Counted from the stretch's first letter, positions 1 to 9,014 are shown. The stretch is 64,000 bases of DNA from Melioribacter roseus (GCA_020724265.1 DYHH01000012.1:1-64000); one strand, 5' to 3'. Numbers and translations are program-made. Notes: generated by a model from the sequence alone, not told the origin.

Positions 1-4
1 ATTA

Positions 5-56
5 TGACATTTCTAAAGAGTTTTACATACTGACATTTCTAATGAGTTACTACACT
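5..56. repeat. Two tandem 26-bp direct repeats
   Basis: Both units begin TGACATTTCTAA, followed by A or T and GAGTT; unit one is 5-30 and unit two 31-56. The array reaches the window edge, so more units may lie to the left. The position next to DnaA-box-like sites suggests iteron-like elements, but no protein is known from this sequence to bind them. Confidence 0.6.
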
Positions 57-135
57 TATCAACAATTACCAAATACCTATATTTATTAGTCTTTTATAGA
101 TATTTAAAATAATAATAAATACAATACTGTTACTA

Positions 136-144
136 TGTGGATAA
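136..144 (-). promoter_or_regulatory. DnaA box
   Basis: TGTGGATAA on the plus strand is the exact complement of the consensus box TTATCCACA. It lies in the gene-free region downstream of dnaA. Confidence 0.65.
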
Positions 145-403
145 CCCTTCTTTTTTAACAAATTATTACAAAATCAAACAAAAATATTTCTTCAAAATGT
201 TGATATTATATTAACAGCAAGAAGTTGTCTAACAGCTCTTTAGTATTTTATATTTATTAACAAGTTGTCTATATTCAATTAACAATATATCAACACATTA
301 TTAGATAAAATAGGGAAATGAAAAAAGTATATCCAGAATAAATAACTTTTTGTTCGTAAATCAGTTGATTAAAATAATATAAGAGGAAGAAAGATAGTGG
401 TAG

Positions 404-1834
404 TTAAATACTCATTTCAATTTTGTTTTTTAACTCTTCTATCGACTGCTTTATACGAGAATCTTTAGTAATCATTTCTTCTATTGTGTTGTGGGCATGA
501 ATAACGGTTGAGTGATCTCTCCCCCCGAAATGTAAACCGATTGTTTTGAGAGAAGATTTGGTAAGTGTTTTGGATAAAAACATTGCAGTTTGACGGGCTA
601 ATACAACCTCTTTCTTGCGATTTTTTTCCCGGACTTTGTTTTCGTCTACTTTAAAATGTTCGCAAACGACATTTGTTATATACTCTATTGAAATATTAAC
701 ATGTCGCTTGGTTGAAATTTCTTTAACGGTTCGCTTGGTTAATTCGTAATCAATTTCTTTTCCGTTTAAAGAGGAATTTGCAAGTAGCTTAATTAAACAG
801 CCTTCCAACTCTCTAATATTGGAGGTTATATTGTGAGCAATATATTCAAAAATTTCATTAGAAAGATTAATGCCGAAACTATTGCTTTTGTTTTTTAGAA
901 TAGCAATTCTTGTTTCGAAATCCGGCGGTTGAATATCAGTTGTTAATCCCCAGGAAAATCTTGAAATTAATCTTTCGTTTAGCCCTTTAAGTTCTTTTGG
1001 GGGTTTATCGCTGGAAAGGATAATCTGTTTTCCTGATTGATGAAGTGTGTTAAAAATATGAAAAAACAAATCTTGCGTTTTTTCTTTGCCTATTAAAAAT
1101 TGAATATCATCAATGATTAAACAATCCATTGATTTATATCTGTTGGAAAAGTCGTTTACGCTGTTAGATTGAATTGCCTCAACAAACTCTACCGTAAACA
1201 GATCTGAAGAAAGATAAATAACTTTTTTGTTTGGATAGTACTCTAATATTTTGTTTCCAATTGCTTGAATAAGATGAGTTTTTCCTAAGCCAACCCCTCC
1301 GTAAATAAACAACGGATTAAATGAAGTCTCACCCGGGTTTTCGCCGACAGCATAAGCGGCAGCCCGCGCAAGTTGGTTCCCTTCTCCTTTAACAAAATTC
1401 TCGAAGCGATATCTTGGGTTTAAAGAAGTTTCGTGAGGTTCTTCGGTCGGGGAAACAACAGGTTGGTTGGAAATTTCATCTGTTATTTTTTTCTTTTCCT
1501 CATCTTTAATAATTACATTTATTTCATCATCATTCTTTTTGTCATCTAAAACAGTATAAATTAATTTCCCGCTGTCACCCAACACCTCGTTAATGGTTTT
1601 ATTAATGAGTGTGTTATAATGCTCTTCAATCCATTCAACAAAAAATCCGTTCGGCACTTGAACTTTAAGAGCGCTGTCGGAAATTTCGACGGGTTTAATT
1701 GGTAAAAACCAGGTGTTATACGTAATGTGGGGCACGCTTTCTTTAATAATTGATAAACAATCTTTCCATGCAGTTGTGCAATCGGTATGAATGTTGATGG
1801 TTCTTAAAAAGGATTTGTTGTTAATCTTATCCAC
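404..1834 (-). CDS. dnaA: Chromosomal replication initiator protein DnaA
   Basis: DnaA binds origin boxes, melts the origin and loads the helicase. All four domains are visible: the N-terminal oligomerisation domain (about 15-95), a polar variable linker (about 96-138), the AAA+ ATPase core with Walker A GGVGLGKT (179-186) and Walker B LIIDDIQF, and the C-terminal DNA-binding domain with the signature GGRDHSTVIHAH (437-448). The length of 476 aa is normal. The chosen start is GTG at 1834, and it overlaps a perfect DnaA box (1827-1835), which suggests autoregulation. No clear Shine-Dalgarno sequence precedes it, so a start shifted by a few codons is possible. The gene stands alone: dnaN, recF and gyrB are absent, and the divergent neighbour is an asparaginase. 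Confidence 0.98.
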   Translation of the reverse strand: MDKINNKSFLRTINIHTDCTTAWKDCLSIIKESVPHITYNTWFLPIKPVEISDSALKVQVPNGFFVEWIEEHYNTLINKTINEVLGDSGKLIYTVLDDKKNDDEINVIIKDEEKKKITDEISNQPVVSPTEEPHETSLNPRYRFENFVKGEGNQLARAAAYAVGENPGETSFNPLFIYGGVGLGKTHLIQAIGNKILEYYPNKKVIYLSSDLFTVEFVEAIQSNSVNDFSNRYKSMDCLIIDDIQFLIGKEKTQDLFFHIFNTLHQSGKQIILSSDKPPKELKGLNERLISRFSWGLTTDIQPPDFETRIAILKNKSNSFGINLSNEIFEYIAHNITSNIRELEGCLIKLLANSSLNGKEIDYELTKRTVKEISTKRHVNISIEYITNVVCEHFKVDENKVREKNRKKEVVLARQTAMFLSKTLTKSSLKTIGLHFGGRDHSTVIHAHNTIEEMITKDSRIKQSIEELKNKIEMSI

Positions 1835-1835
1835 A
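1827..1835 (+). promoter_or_regulatory. DnaA box overlapping the dnaA start codon
   Basis: TTATCCACA is a perfect consensus box. Its last bases form the complement of the GTG start of dnaA, so DnaA bound here could block its own translation start or promoter region. Autoregulation is an inference from the position. Confidence 0.6.
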
Positions 1836-2260
1836 ATTATTATTTCAGCAAGAGGTTTTATAGTTTGACAAAATAATTAACTAATTTAACACCGGCAAAA
1901 CTTTTTCAACAACTTACTAACATTAAACAAAGGCTGCAAGACATTATAAAACAAGCCGTTATAAAAAAGAATTATGTCTTGCCAACAAAAGAAAGAATAT
2001 ATAAATCAGAAAAACAAAAATAGAGCACCACGTGAAACGTTTCACAAAAACAAGTTGTCAACAAGTTATCAACATACGAGATCGGTCTCTTAGGCGAGTC
2101 AATAATATGATAATGAAATCATTTCTGCAAATTAAATCTTTCGCTTTTTTGTAAGTTGTTAATAAAAAACAAAATAAAATTTTTGTATAAAGAAAATTCT
2201 TCAACAAGAGATATTTTTGTAATAGAGTAAAAAGTAAAATTAATAAGGAAATGTAACAAG
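1836..2260. promoter_or_regulatory. Divergent dnaA/ansA intergenic region, candidate oriC half
   Basis: This gene-free stretch of about 425 bp separates the divergent genes dnaA and ansA. It holds two tandem 11-bp units (ACAAGTTGTCA then ACAAGTTATCA, 2050-2071) that place the DnaA-like 9-mers TTGTCAACA (2055-2063) and TTATCAACA (2066-2074) one helical turn apart. A parS-like palindrome lies at 2029-2045. An AT-rich tract at about 2100-2235 could be the unwinding element. It must also carry both divergent promoters; I could not assign these confidently. Confidence 0.5.
2029..2045. promoter_or_regulatory. parS-like palindrome (half-sites in swapped order)
   Basis: The sequence CACGTGAAACGTTTCAC contains the perfect 14-bp palindrome GTGAAACGTTTCAC (2032-2045). 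The usual ParB site is a palindrome of GTTTCAC joined to GTGAAAC. Here the same two half-sites are present but in the reverse order, and the left flank of CACGTG does not match. ParB binding is therefore uncertain. Confidence 0.35.
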
Positions 2261-3235
2261 ATGAAAAATATTCTTATTGTATTTGCAGGCGGAACATTTT
2301 CGATGAAGATTGACGAAGAAACCGGCGGAGCGATTCCTTTCTTTCATGGTGACCAACTTTTGGAAATGATTCCTAATGTAAGAAACCTTGCACAAATTTC
2401 TATTCATGATTTTGGAATGTATCCCGGGCCACATATGACACCCGAATTAATGCTTGAGCTTTCGAAAGAAATTAAAAAAAGAATTAATCAAAAAGGGGTT
2501 GATGGAATAATAGTTACACACGGAACCGACACACTTGAAGAAACAGCATATCTCTTAGATCTTACAATTAAAACAAATAAACCAATAGTTGTAATTGGAG
2601 CAATGAAAACTTCTTCTGAGCAGGATTGGGACGGGCCGAGAAATTTGTTAGACGCTATTCATATTATAAACTCTACAAACAGTTATGGGATGGGAGTCTT
2701 AGTTTGTTTGAATGGTGAGATTAACGCTGCAAGCGAAGTTACAAAAACACACACAGAAGATATTGAAACGTTTCACAGTCTAGATTTTGGAGCGCTCGGA
2801 TTTGTTGATAGAGGAAGAGTAATTTTTAATAGAATGCCGAGAAAACTTGAAACAATAGAGACGGATAAAATAAATTCTAATGTTGATTTAATTAAAGTTC
2901 ATGCCGGAATGGGCGATAAATTTTTTAAATTTTCTGCTGATTCCGGTGTCGAGGGGATAGTAATTGAAGCAATGGGAGTAGGTAATGTTCCCCCAACTGC
3001 CTTTGAAGGAATTAAATACGCAGTTGAAAAAGGAATCCCGGTAGTTTTAACCTCGCGCTGTCCTGCCGGGGAAACACTTGATATTTATAGTTATCCGGGC
3101 GCAGGAAAATGGTTAAAAAAATTAGGAGTAATTTTCACCGATTATTTGAACGGACAGAAAGCAAGAATAAAATTGATGCTCTGTCTTGGTTTAACTAAAG
3201 ACATAAATAAACTTCGAGAATTAATAGAAGAGTAA
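2261..3235 (+). CDS. ansA: Type I (cytoplasmic-type) L-asparaginase
   Basis: It hydrolyses L-asparagine to aspartate and ammonia. Both family signatures are present: the N-terminal threonine motif AGGTFSM (9-15), where most members have GGTI, and HGTDTLEET (87-95), which carries the second catalytic threonine and aspartate. A lysine at about 115 follows in AMKTSSEQ. There is no signal peptide, and 324 aa matches the cytoplasmic class. The ATG start follows a purine-rich stretch (AAGGAAATG). The next gene starts one base after the stop, so the two are probably co-transcribed. Glutaminase side activity cannot be judged from sequence. Confidence 0.93.
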   Translation: MKNILIVFAGGTFSMKIDEETGGAIPFFHGDQLLEMIPNVRNLAQISIHDFGMYPGPHMTPELMLELSKEIKKRINQKGVDGIIVTHGTDTLEETAYLLDLTIKTNKPIVVIGAMKTSSEQDWDGPRNLLDAIHIINSTNSYGMGVLVCLNGEINAASEVTKTHTEDIETFHSLDFGALGFVDRGRVIFNRMPRKLETIETDKINSNVDLIKVHAGMGDKFFKFSADSGVEGIVIEAMGVGNVPPTAFEGIKYAVEKGIPVVLTSRCPAGETLDIYSYPGAGKWLKKLGVIFTDYLNGQKARIKLMLCLGLTKDINKLRELIEE

Positions 3236-3236
3236 A

Positions 3237-3749
3237 TTGGAAAACTTAAAACCTTGGTTCGGTTCTTTAGCCCTGATTCCAATAATTGTTTGGCTTTCAA
3301 TAAATGCGGGTGATTTTATTTTTTTACTCGACCACTTTAATTTATTAATTCATGAAGGTGGACACGGAATATTTAGTTTGTTCGGCGGGTTCATTTATAC
3401 TCTCGGTGGAACATTAATGCAGATAATTCTTCCACTTCTTTTTGTTTATTATTTTGTTTCTCACAGAAAAAGATTTGGAACTCAAATCTCGCTTGTTTGG
3501 CTCGGACAAAATTTAATGAATATCAGCGTCTATGTAGCCGATGCACAAGAAAGAACTCTTCCTCTTTTAGGCGGAAATAAAGTCTATCACGATTGGCATT
3601 TTCTTTTGGGAAGAGTGGGATTATTAGAATACGATAATCACATAGCAATTGGTTTTTATCTTATAGGAATTATTTTTTTCATACTAGCTATATTGATTCC
3701 GCTATTCATGAAGGAATATAAAGAGACAAAAATAGAGTTAACTCTATAA
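3237..3749 (+). CDS. Small polytopic membrane protein with HExxH motif (M50B-like)
   Basis: The protein of about 170 aa has four or more hydrophobic segments. HEGGH (39-43) lies at the end of the second and fits the zinc-binding HExxH of membrane-embedded site-2-protease-like peptidases. The usual second ligand motif is not obvious; YHDWHFLLGR near 121 could supply one. The predicted start is TTG, one base after the ansA stop, which implies translational coupling. Peptidase activity is an inference from one short motif; it may be a non-proteolytic relative. Confidence 0.6.
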   Translation: MENLKPWFGSLALIPIIVWLSINAGDFIFLLDHFNLLIHEGGHGIFSLFGGFIYTLGGTLMQIILPLLFVYYFVSHRKRFGTQISLVWLGQNLMNISVYVADAQERTLPLLGGNKVYHDWHFLLGRVGLLEYDNHIAIGFYLIGIIFFILAILIPLFMKEYKETKIELTL

Positions 3750-3834
3750 GAATTTTTATGTATCACCACAAAAATTTATTATAATTAGACCTCGGCTCCA
3801 CAATTAACAACACATACATCAAATAGGGGGAAAT

Positions 3835-4200
3835 ATGAATCCAGTAGGTTGGTTTGAATTACCAGCAAAAGATATAAACGATTCAAAATCATTTTACGAT
3901 TTTGTTTTTGGAATAGATATTCAAATAAATGATTTCGGTGGACTAATAATGGGATGGTTTCCGTACGATCACGAGAAACCCGGTTGTTCCGGGTCGTTAG
4001 TACAAGCCGAATCTTACAACCCTTCCTATGACGGTACAATGATATATTTTTCTGTTGATGATATCGAAAGCACTTTGGCGAAAGCCAAAGAGAAAGGCGG
4101 AAAAATTGTAACCGAAAAAATGAGCATCGGTGAATACGGCTTTGTCGGTCACTTTGAAGATACAGCCGGAAATAGGGTTGGACTTCATTCCACAAAATAG
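3835..4200 (+). CDS. VOC-superfamily (glyoxalase-like) protein
   Basis: A 121-aa single VOC module: MNPVGWFELPAKDINDSKSF opens the first beta-alpha-beta-beta-beta unit, and GFVGHFEDTAGNRVGLHS is the typical closing strand motif of these proteins. The fold is used by glyoxalase I, dioxygenases and antibiotic-resistance proteins. The strong site GGGGGAAAT precedes ATG. The substrate is unknown. Confidence 0.85.
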   Translation: MNPVGWFELPAKDINDSKSFYDFVFGIDIQINDFGGLIMGWFPYDHEKPGCSGSLVQAESYNPSYDGTMIYFSVDDIESTLAKAKEKGGKIVTEKMSIGEYGFVGHFEDTAGNRVGLHSTK

Positions 4201-4214
4201 TTCTATCACGATTC

Positions 4215-4243
4215 GTAGAGACACAGCAATGCTGCGTCTCTAC
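4215..4243. repeat. 29-bp palindrome, hairpin-forming
   Basis: Arms GTAGAGACACAGC and GCTGCGTCTCTAC face each other across the loop AAT, with one mismatch in 13 pairs. It lies just after the VOC gene but no T-run follows, so it is either a weak terminator or a REP-like dispersed palindrome. Confidence 0.7.
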
Positions 4244-4311
4244 ATAAAACTCTCCCAAATTTAAATCACACAATTAGCTATCTTTGTTTATTGTAAACAA
4301 AGAGCAAATCA

Positions 4312-5052
4312 ATGAAAAAATATAGAAATCTCTCCCCAGAAGAGAGCATTAAAACAGTAACAATAGAAATTATCGAACGTGCAATTAAGCTCGGCAGAAA
4401 AAAGAACCGTGAAATTTTCATAAGCAAAACATCCGGAGGAAAAGGCACAAGTGTTTTCGAATTAAATCCTAAAACAAAAGTAGGAAAAGAAAATTTAGAG
4501 AAATTTTTAACTCCGGTTAGAAGACATTATACATTCAGCGGTCTCGGTTCCCCTGAAGAAAAAAACGCAATCAATTGGCGCGTACTTAATCTACCTTTTA
4601 GTAGAAGATTACTTTTGCAGTTTCAAGTCGCGGCAACATTTTTTATGAAAGGGGTTCCATTCAAAAATAAATTTTACAGATGGATGGGCGCACATATTGA
4701 TAAAGGCACAGAAATTATGCAGTTAGTCTGGCTCGATCATTTCAGACCGGAATTAATTTATGTTGGGGAAAATACAGTGCTTGGCGCATTTACGAGGTTA
4801 ACCGTTCACGCTTATGAAGGATCTGGTAAATTTAGATATGGTTTAATCACAATCGGCGATAACTGTATGATCGGTGCGGGCACCGGTATGGGACCGATTG
4901 ATATAGAAGACAACTCGCGGACACTTCCCGGGGCAACGCTTTCGCCATATCTTTCAAAAATAAAATCTGGCTCAGTCGTTGGTTGGGATCCGCCGAACAT
5001 AAAAGAGCCGAAAGAAGAAAAAAACGAAGACGATTCATCTAATAATGATTAA
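4312..5052 (+). CDS. Left-handed beta-helix (hexapeptide) acyltransferase-like protein
   Basis: The 246-aa protein has a charged N-terminal helical part and then hexapeptide-like turns from about 135 (IDKGTEIMQL, VGENTVLGAF, IGDNCMIGAG), as in acetyl/acyltransferases that form a left-handed beta helix. The last 20 residues are very acidic and polar. There is no signal peptide or clear membrane segment. It ends 4 nt inside the convergent acyl-CoA synthetase relic. An acyl donor from that enzyme family would make sense, but that link is only an inference. Confidence 0.6.
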   Translation: MKKYRNLSPEESIKTVTIEIIERAIKLGRKKNREIFISKTSGGKGTSVFELNPKTKVGKENLEKFLTPVRRHYTFSGLGSPEEKNAINWRVLNLPFSRRLLLQFQVAATFFMKGVPFKNKFYRWMGAHIDKGTEIMQLVWLDHFRPELIYVGENTVLGAFTRLTVHAYEGSGKFRYGLITIGDNCMIGAGTGMGPIDIEDNSRTLPGATLSPYLSKIKSGSVVGWDPPNIKEPKEEKNEDDSSNND

Positions 5053-6865
5053 CTATACCCATCAAACCTCTCAACAATTTTCATATTTTGATGATTATAA
5101 ACATCTTTTCCTTCAGGGGTATATAAGTATTCAATTCTATTTTGATAAAACTCAGTAATCTTTCCCCGCACCATTTTTAATGTGCTGTTCATAAATTGAT
5201 TTTGTTCAGTGAAACCTTCGCCGAGTAAAGCAAAAGTTGCCGGCAACCATCGTTCGGGAAACTCGTTTTCATATTCACCGCCGGACTTAAACTTGTCAAT
5301 ATCTTTTTGAACTATTTCTATCGCCTTTGTTTGTCCTTCTTTCGTTTGAATAGATAATGAGTATTTTTTCAATTCATTTTTTATTGTTTCTTTATTCGGC
5401 ACTATTATAGCAATGGTATATGGATTTTGATTGTTGTGCAACATTACTTGTTCAATAAAATTTGATTTCTCTACAAGCGCTTCTTCAATTCCTTCGGGAG
5501 AATATTTTTCACCGTCGCTCGCGATCAATAAACTTTTAAATCTTCCTAACACATACAAGTAACCATCTTCATCAAAGTAACCCATATCGCCGGTGTAAAG
5601 CCAACCGTCTTTAATTGTTTCGTTGGTTGCTTTATCGTTTTTCCAGTATCCCTTCATTACATTTTCACCTTTACAAACAATCTCGCCTTTTTGTCCGGTG
5701 GGAACTTCTATTCCGTCTTCGTTGCAAATTTTTACTTCGAGATTCACGACAATCTTACCGGAAGAACCGAGTTTGTGTTGAGCCGGAACGTTTGCCGAAA
5801 TAATAGGCGCGGCTTCTGTTAATCCATATCCTTGAAACATCGGAATTCCGATTGCATAAAAGAACTTTTGTAATTCAATATCGAGTAACGCGCCGCCGCC
5901 GATAAAGAATTCTAATCTTCCACCAAACCCGTCACGAATTTTGCTGAAAAGAATTTTGTCGAAGAGAGTCAACAACGGCTTCTTCAATTTTTTTAATCCT
6001 TTTCCCCGGTCGCAGCCTAATCCATTATAATCATAAGCGGTTTCAAGCGCTTTGTTAAAAAGCTTTTCAACTTTTTCTCCTTTTGCACGAATTCCCGCTT
6101 CAATATTTTTTCTAAAGTTTTTTGCAAGTGCCGGAACGCTTAACAAAAATGTCGGCTCAATTTCTTTTATGTTTTGCGGAATGTTTCGCAAAGTTTCAAT
6201 AGGGATATATAATATTCCGGTATCGGTAAAAGAGCGGTTGCCTGTTCGACATTTGCAGTATAATTTCTATGTGTTAAAATTATTCCTTTCGGGTCTGCAG
6301 TTGTGCCGGAGGTATAACAAATATTTGCGTTGTCATTTTCTTTTATTGATTGCCAACTTCGATTGAAGAACTCCTCATTAACTTGTAAAAAGTCTTCCCC
6401 TATTTTGAACACTTCATCTTTTGTGATTTCATCGTCGTGCAAATCCGAAATATTATCTAACACAATAATCTTTTCTAAAACCGGCAAATCATTTTTTATG
6501 CGGAGAATTTTTTGCAGATGATTTTTTGATACAACGACAAACTTGGATTCCGAATGAGCTATTCGAAATTTCAAATCATTCGGCTCATCAATTTTAACAG
6601 AGATAGGAACATTAACTCCACCGCAATACAAAATTGCGAGTTCGCTCATTACCCAATCATTTCTTCCTTCCGAAATTAAAGTTGCGCGGTCTCCTTTCTG
6701 CAAACCAAGTTTCAGAAGTCCGGCAGCAAACTTGTAAACAAGTGATTTCATTTCACCGTAAGTCAGAGGTTCATACTTATCGGTTTTCTTTTCCCACATC
6801 AATGGATTGTTTGAATATTTTCTTACGCTTTCTTCGAATAAGTTTGGGAGAGTTCGTTGTGCCAC
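5049..6865 (-). pseudogene. AMP-forming acyl-CoA synthetase, disrupted by internal deletion/frameshift
   Basis: Two overlapping reading frames together encode one long-chain acyl-CoA synthetase-like enzyme, which would activate fatty acids with ATP and CoA. The upstream part (6865 to 6167, 232 aa) holds the P-loop motif YTSGTTADPKG (184-194). The downstream part (from about 6200 to 5049) holds GYGLTEAAP, YTGDMGYFDEDGYL and the later core motif GRFKSLLIASDGE. At the junction the reading passes from PEYYISLL directly to ETLRNIPQNI in another frame. The roughly 35-40 residues that normally lie between, including the adenylation motif with PWDHSF-like residues, are missing. I infer a deletion of about 100 nt that is not a multiple of three. 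The gene is probably inactive, unless this is an assembly error. Confidence 0.8.
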
Positions 6866-6879
6866 GGAGTCCTCTTAAG

Positions 6880-7695
6880 CTATTTTAATATTTTGTCCAT
6901 TGCGGCTTGATCCAAGTTTGTTTCGAGTAAAACATACTTTGTATGTGAAATTGTTTCAATAATTTTGAGATGCTCAGTTGTTGTAATAAATCGTTCAGCA
7001 TCTTCATCTGAACGAAAATCAATTAACGCAATATTTATAGACCCCTCGTCTACTTTTATCGGAAGCAAAACAATTTCATAATTATTATAACCGGCGAAAT
7101 ATTTTTCCCATCTCGGAAAACCATTTTGTAAACCAAGCCGTCCTTTAATTAACTTAACTTGGCTGCGATATCCTTCAAATTGTTTTTGCTCAAAGTAATC
7201 CGGAAGCATAAAGTTTTCTATATCGATTTTAGCAAGCAAGTTTTGAAATAAATGAAGAGAATATTTTTGAGCAGCTCTATCACCGGATTGATTAGAAATA
7301 GAAAAGTAAAATCTTCCAACCGCTGCTTGAATTTGATACGGAGTAATACAAATATGTTTAACAATAGTATCGGACTTAGCACAATTAAATTTGTTGATGG
7401 AAAAAATTCCGAATGCTTCTTCTAATCCTGTCATACCATAAACTTCAACCCGATAAATGTTATCGTCATAATTTATCTCTTGAAGTAAAGTTCTATCAAG
7501 ACCATATTCAAGATAAAGATCTGCGCCGCCGTTAATTAATCCCCAAAGTTCATCGCCTACATAAAATTCAGTTCTTGTGATAACTCCACCATCTACATCT
7601 TCTTGATAAAGCTTAGGAAACTCATCTTGCCGAGCCTTTAATAAAAGCGAGAGTGAAAAAAGGAAAATAAGTGTAAAAGATTTTTTGTTATTCAT
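6880..7695 (-). CDS. Conserved secreted protein, DUF6599-like
   Basis: The 271-aa product starts with a signal-peptide-like segment (about 1-21). The motif WGLINGGADLYLEYG (about 51-65) recalls the DUF6599 family of exported proteins with no known activity. The rest looks like an alpha/beta domain without known catalytic residues. It lies 2 nt downstream of the DUF362 gene on the same strand, so the two are almost certainly one transcript, with the broken acyl-CoA synthetase next in line. The family assignment is from memory of the motif. Confidence 0.6.
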   Translation of the reverse strand: MNNKKSFTLIFLFSLSLLLKARQDEFPKLYQEDVDGGVITRTEFYVGDELWGLINGGADLYLEYGLDRTLLQEINYDDNIYRVEVYGMTGLEEAFGIFSINKFNCAKSDTIVKHICITPYQIQAAVGRFYFSISNQSGDRAAQKYSLHLFQNLLAKIDIENFMLPDYFEQKQFEGYRSQVKLIKGRLGLQNGFPRWEKYFAGYNNYEIVLLPIKVDEGSINIALIDFRSDEDAERFITTTEHLKIIETISHTKYVLLETNLDQAAMDKILK

Positions 7696-7697
7696 AT

Positions 7698-8870
7698 TTA
7701 AGTCAGATCAATTTTTTTGAAATCAATTTTGTCGTTATTTCCAATACCAAGATTTAAGTTTTCAGACATCTTTAAAAAAGCAGAACCGCGGGGTGATTCT
7801 TCTTCCTGCAACCCTTCTTCGATTCGTTTTTTAGTAACTATGTTTAATCCAACTCTATCAACAGCAACTGGATCTGTACCAATTAGTATTGTATTATAAT
7901 TTGTAAAGAATTGAGGAACAGCCGATGGTCCGCCGTTAAAACATCCTTTAATACCGTCAACAATATTTAAAACAACTTTATCGCGCAATGGAGGAAAAGC
8001 ACAAACTTCCGCAACTGTTTCCGACCAAAGTTTTTCGTGAAGTCGTCCGGTGTTTGTAATTGCACCATAAGATAAGTTCTTCATACAAAGGGTAACCGAG
8101 GTTCCGGCATTTTTTAGTACTGGTATGTTTATAATTTTATCACACATCTCGGTAACAATTTTTGTGAAATAAGAATACTTGCCTGTGTTTACCATATAGG
8201 GTAAAGTTTCCGGTCGATATTCCGCTTCAACATCAGCCCAGTAATACCAGTCTTTGTCAATCATTCTTAGTGAATACAGCTCTTCGTTTTCATCATACAT
8301 TGTTCCGTTTTCGCCTTTGCGTTCGGTTCCAATAATTTTAATTCCGGGAAAGTTTTCCTCGGTTATTCCCGATTCAAAAATTTGTTCTTCTCGTCTATCC
8401 CATATGATCAAATTGTTTCTCGGTATGCCCGCTTCTTCAAGTTGATTTACAATTGCAAGCGTAACTTCAACCGAAGTTGATAATGTTGGTCCCGCAACCG
8501 GATTTACTTTTAAACCGATTTTATCATTTTCATCTACAAACTGAAGCCAAGCTTCTTTTAAGGTTTTTGCACCCGTTAATGACAACATTCCTTCGGCTAT
8601 CATTTTATAAACGGCATCATAAACAATTTTGTTATCAAGAACAGGATTGGAATGATTGATCTGCACTACTTTTCCCGGATATTTACCCGGCATTGAATTT
8701 TCGTTGCGAGGATGTTTTAATGCATCCTCAATATTCGTTTTGGGCTTGTCTTCTTCTTGTAAAGTCTTAGCAATTTTGCTATTCGTAAGTATTGGAGATA
8801 AAGCAAATCCGGCGCCTGTTATAGATGAAATTTTAAAAAAGTTTCTTCTGGAAAGTTTGTTCGATTTCAT
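7698..8870 (-). CDS. Tat-exported DUF362 family protein
   Basis: The N-terminus SRRNFFK (7-13) followed by a hydrophobic stretch is a twin-arginine signal, so the 390-aa protein is probably exported folded. The body resembles DUF362 proteins, with VGLKVNP-like strands, NIIIWDRREE and a late segment NTILIGTDPVAVDRVGL. DUF362 members are often linked to redox or iron-sulphur proteins, but no ferredoxin cysteine cluster is present here. It starts the minus-strand unit that continues into the DUF6599-like gene, and is divergent from the SnoaL-like gene. Confidence 0.82.
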   Translation of the reverse strand: MKSNKLSRRNFFKISSITGAGFALSPILTNSKIAKTLQEEDKPKTNIEDALKHPRNENSMPGKYPGKVVQINHSNPVLDNKIVYDAVYKMIAEGMLSLTGAKTLKEAWLQFVDENDKIGLKVNPVAGPTLSTSVEVTLAIVNQLEEAGIPRNNLIIWDRREEQIFESGITEENFPGIKIIGTERKGENGTMYDENEELYSLRMIDKDWYYWADVEAEYRPETLPYMVNTGKYSYFTKIVTEMCDKIINIPVLKNAGTSVTLCMKNLSYGAITNTGRLHEKLWSETVAEVCAFPPLRDKVVLNIVDGIKGCFNGGPSAVPQFFTNYNTILIGTDPVAVDRVGLNIVTKKRIEEGLQEEESPRGSAFLKMSENLNLGIGNNDKIDFKKIDLT

Positions 8871-9014
8871 TTTCGATTCCTTATTTGTAGTAGAAGGAAA
8901 AGTTGAGACGTGTAATTTAGTTATTAGTTCTGTAAATTATTTGTTAACAAATCAGCCGTTGAGTCCGATATTGTTAGCTTAATAAGTAATAAATAATCGT
9001 AAAAGGAAAATGAT

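Larger units (their letters stand above)
1..403. promoter_or_regulatory. Gene-free region downstream of dnaA, candidate half of oriC
   Basis: This AT-rich stretch has no plausible gene. It holds a perfect DnaA box read on the minus strand (TGTGGATAA, 136-144), the near-box TTATCAACA at 56-64, TGTTGATAT at 198-206 and its inverse ATATCAACA at 287-295. AAGTTGTCTA occurs twice, at 222-231 and 262-271, exactly 40 bp apart. Two 26-bp direct repeats lie at 5-56. DnaA boxes clustered beside dnaA are typical of bacterial origins; the origin assignment itself is an inference, not tested by GC skew. Confidence 0.5.

Noticed and set aside
3785-4273. A 162-codon minus-strand open frame across the VOC gene
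   Set aside because: It is rich in Arg, Cys, Ser and Leu without domain structure and overlaps a well-supported VOC gene completely.
6167-6191. A separate gene starting at TTG 6191 for the C-terminal acyl-CoA synthetase half
   Set aside because: The product begins in the middle of the conserved ETLRNIPQNI segment and would lack the P-loop; a broken single gene explains it better.
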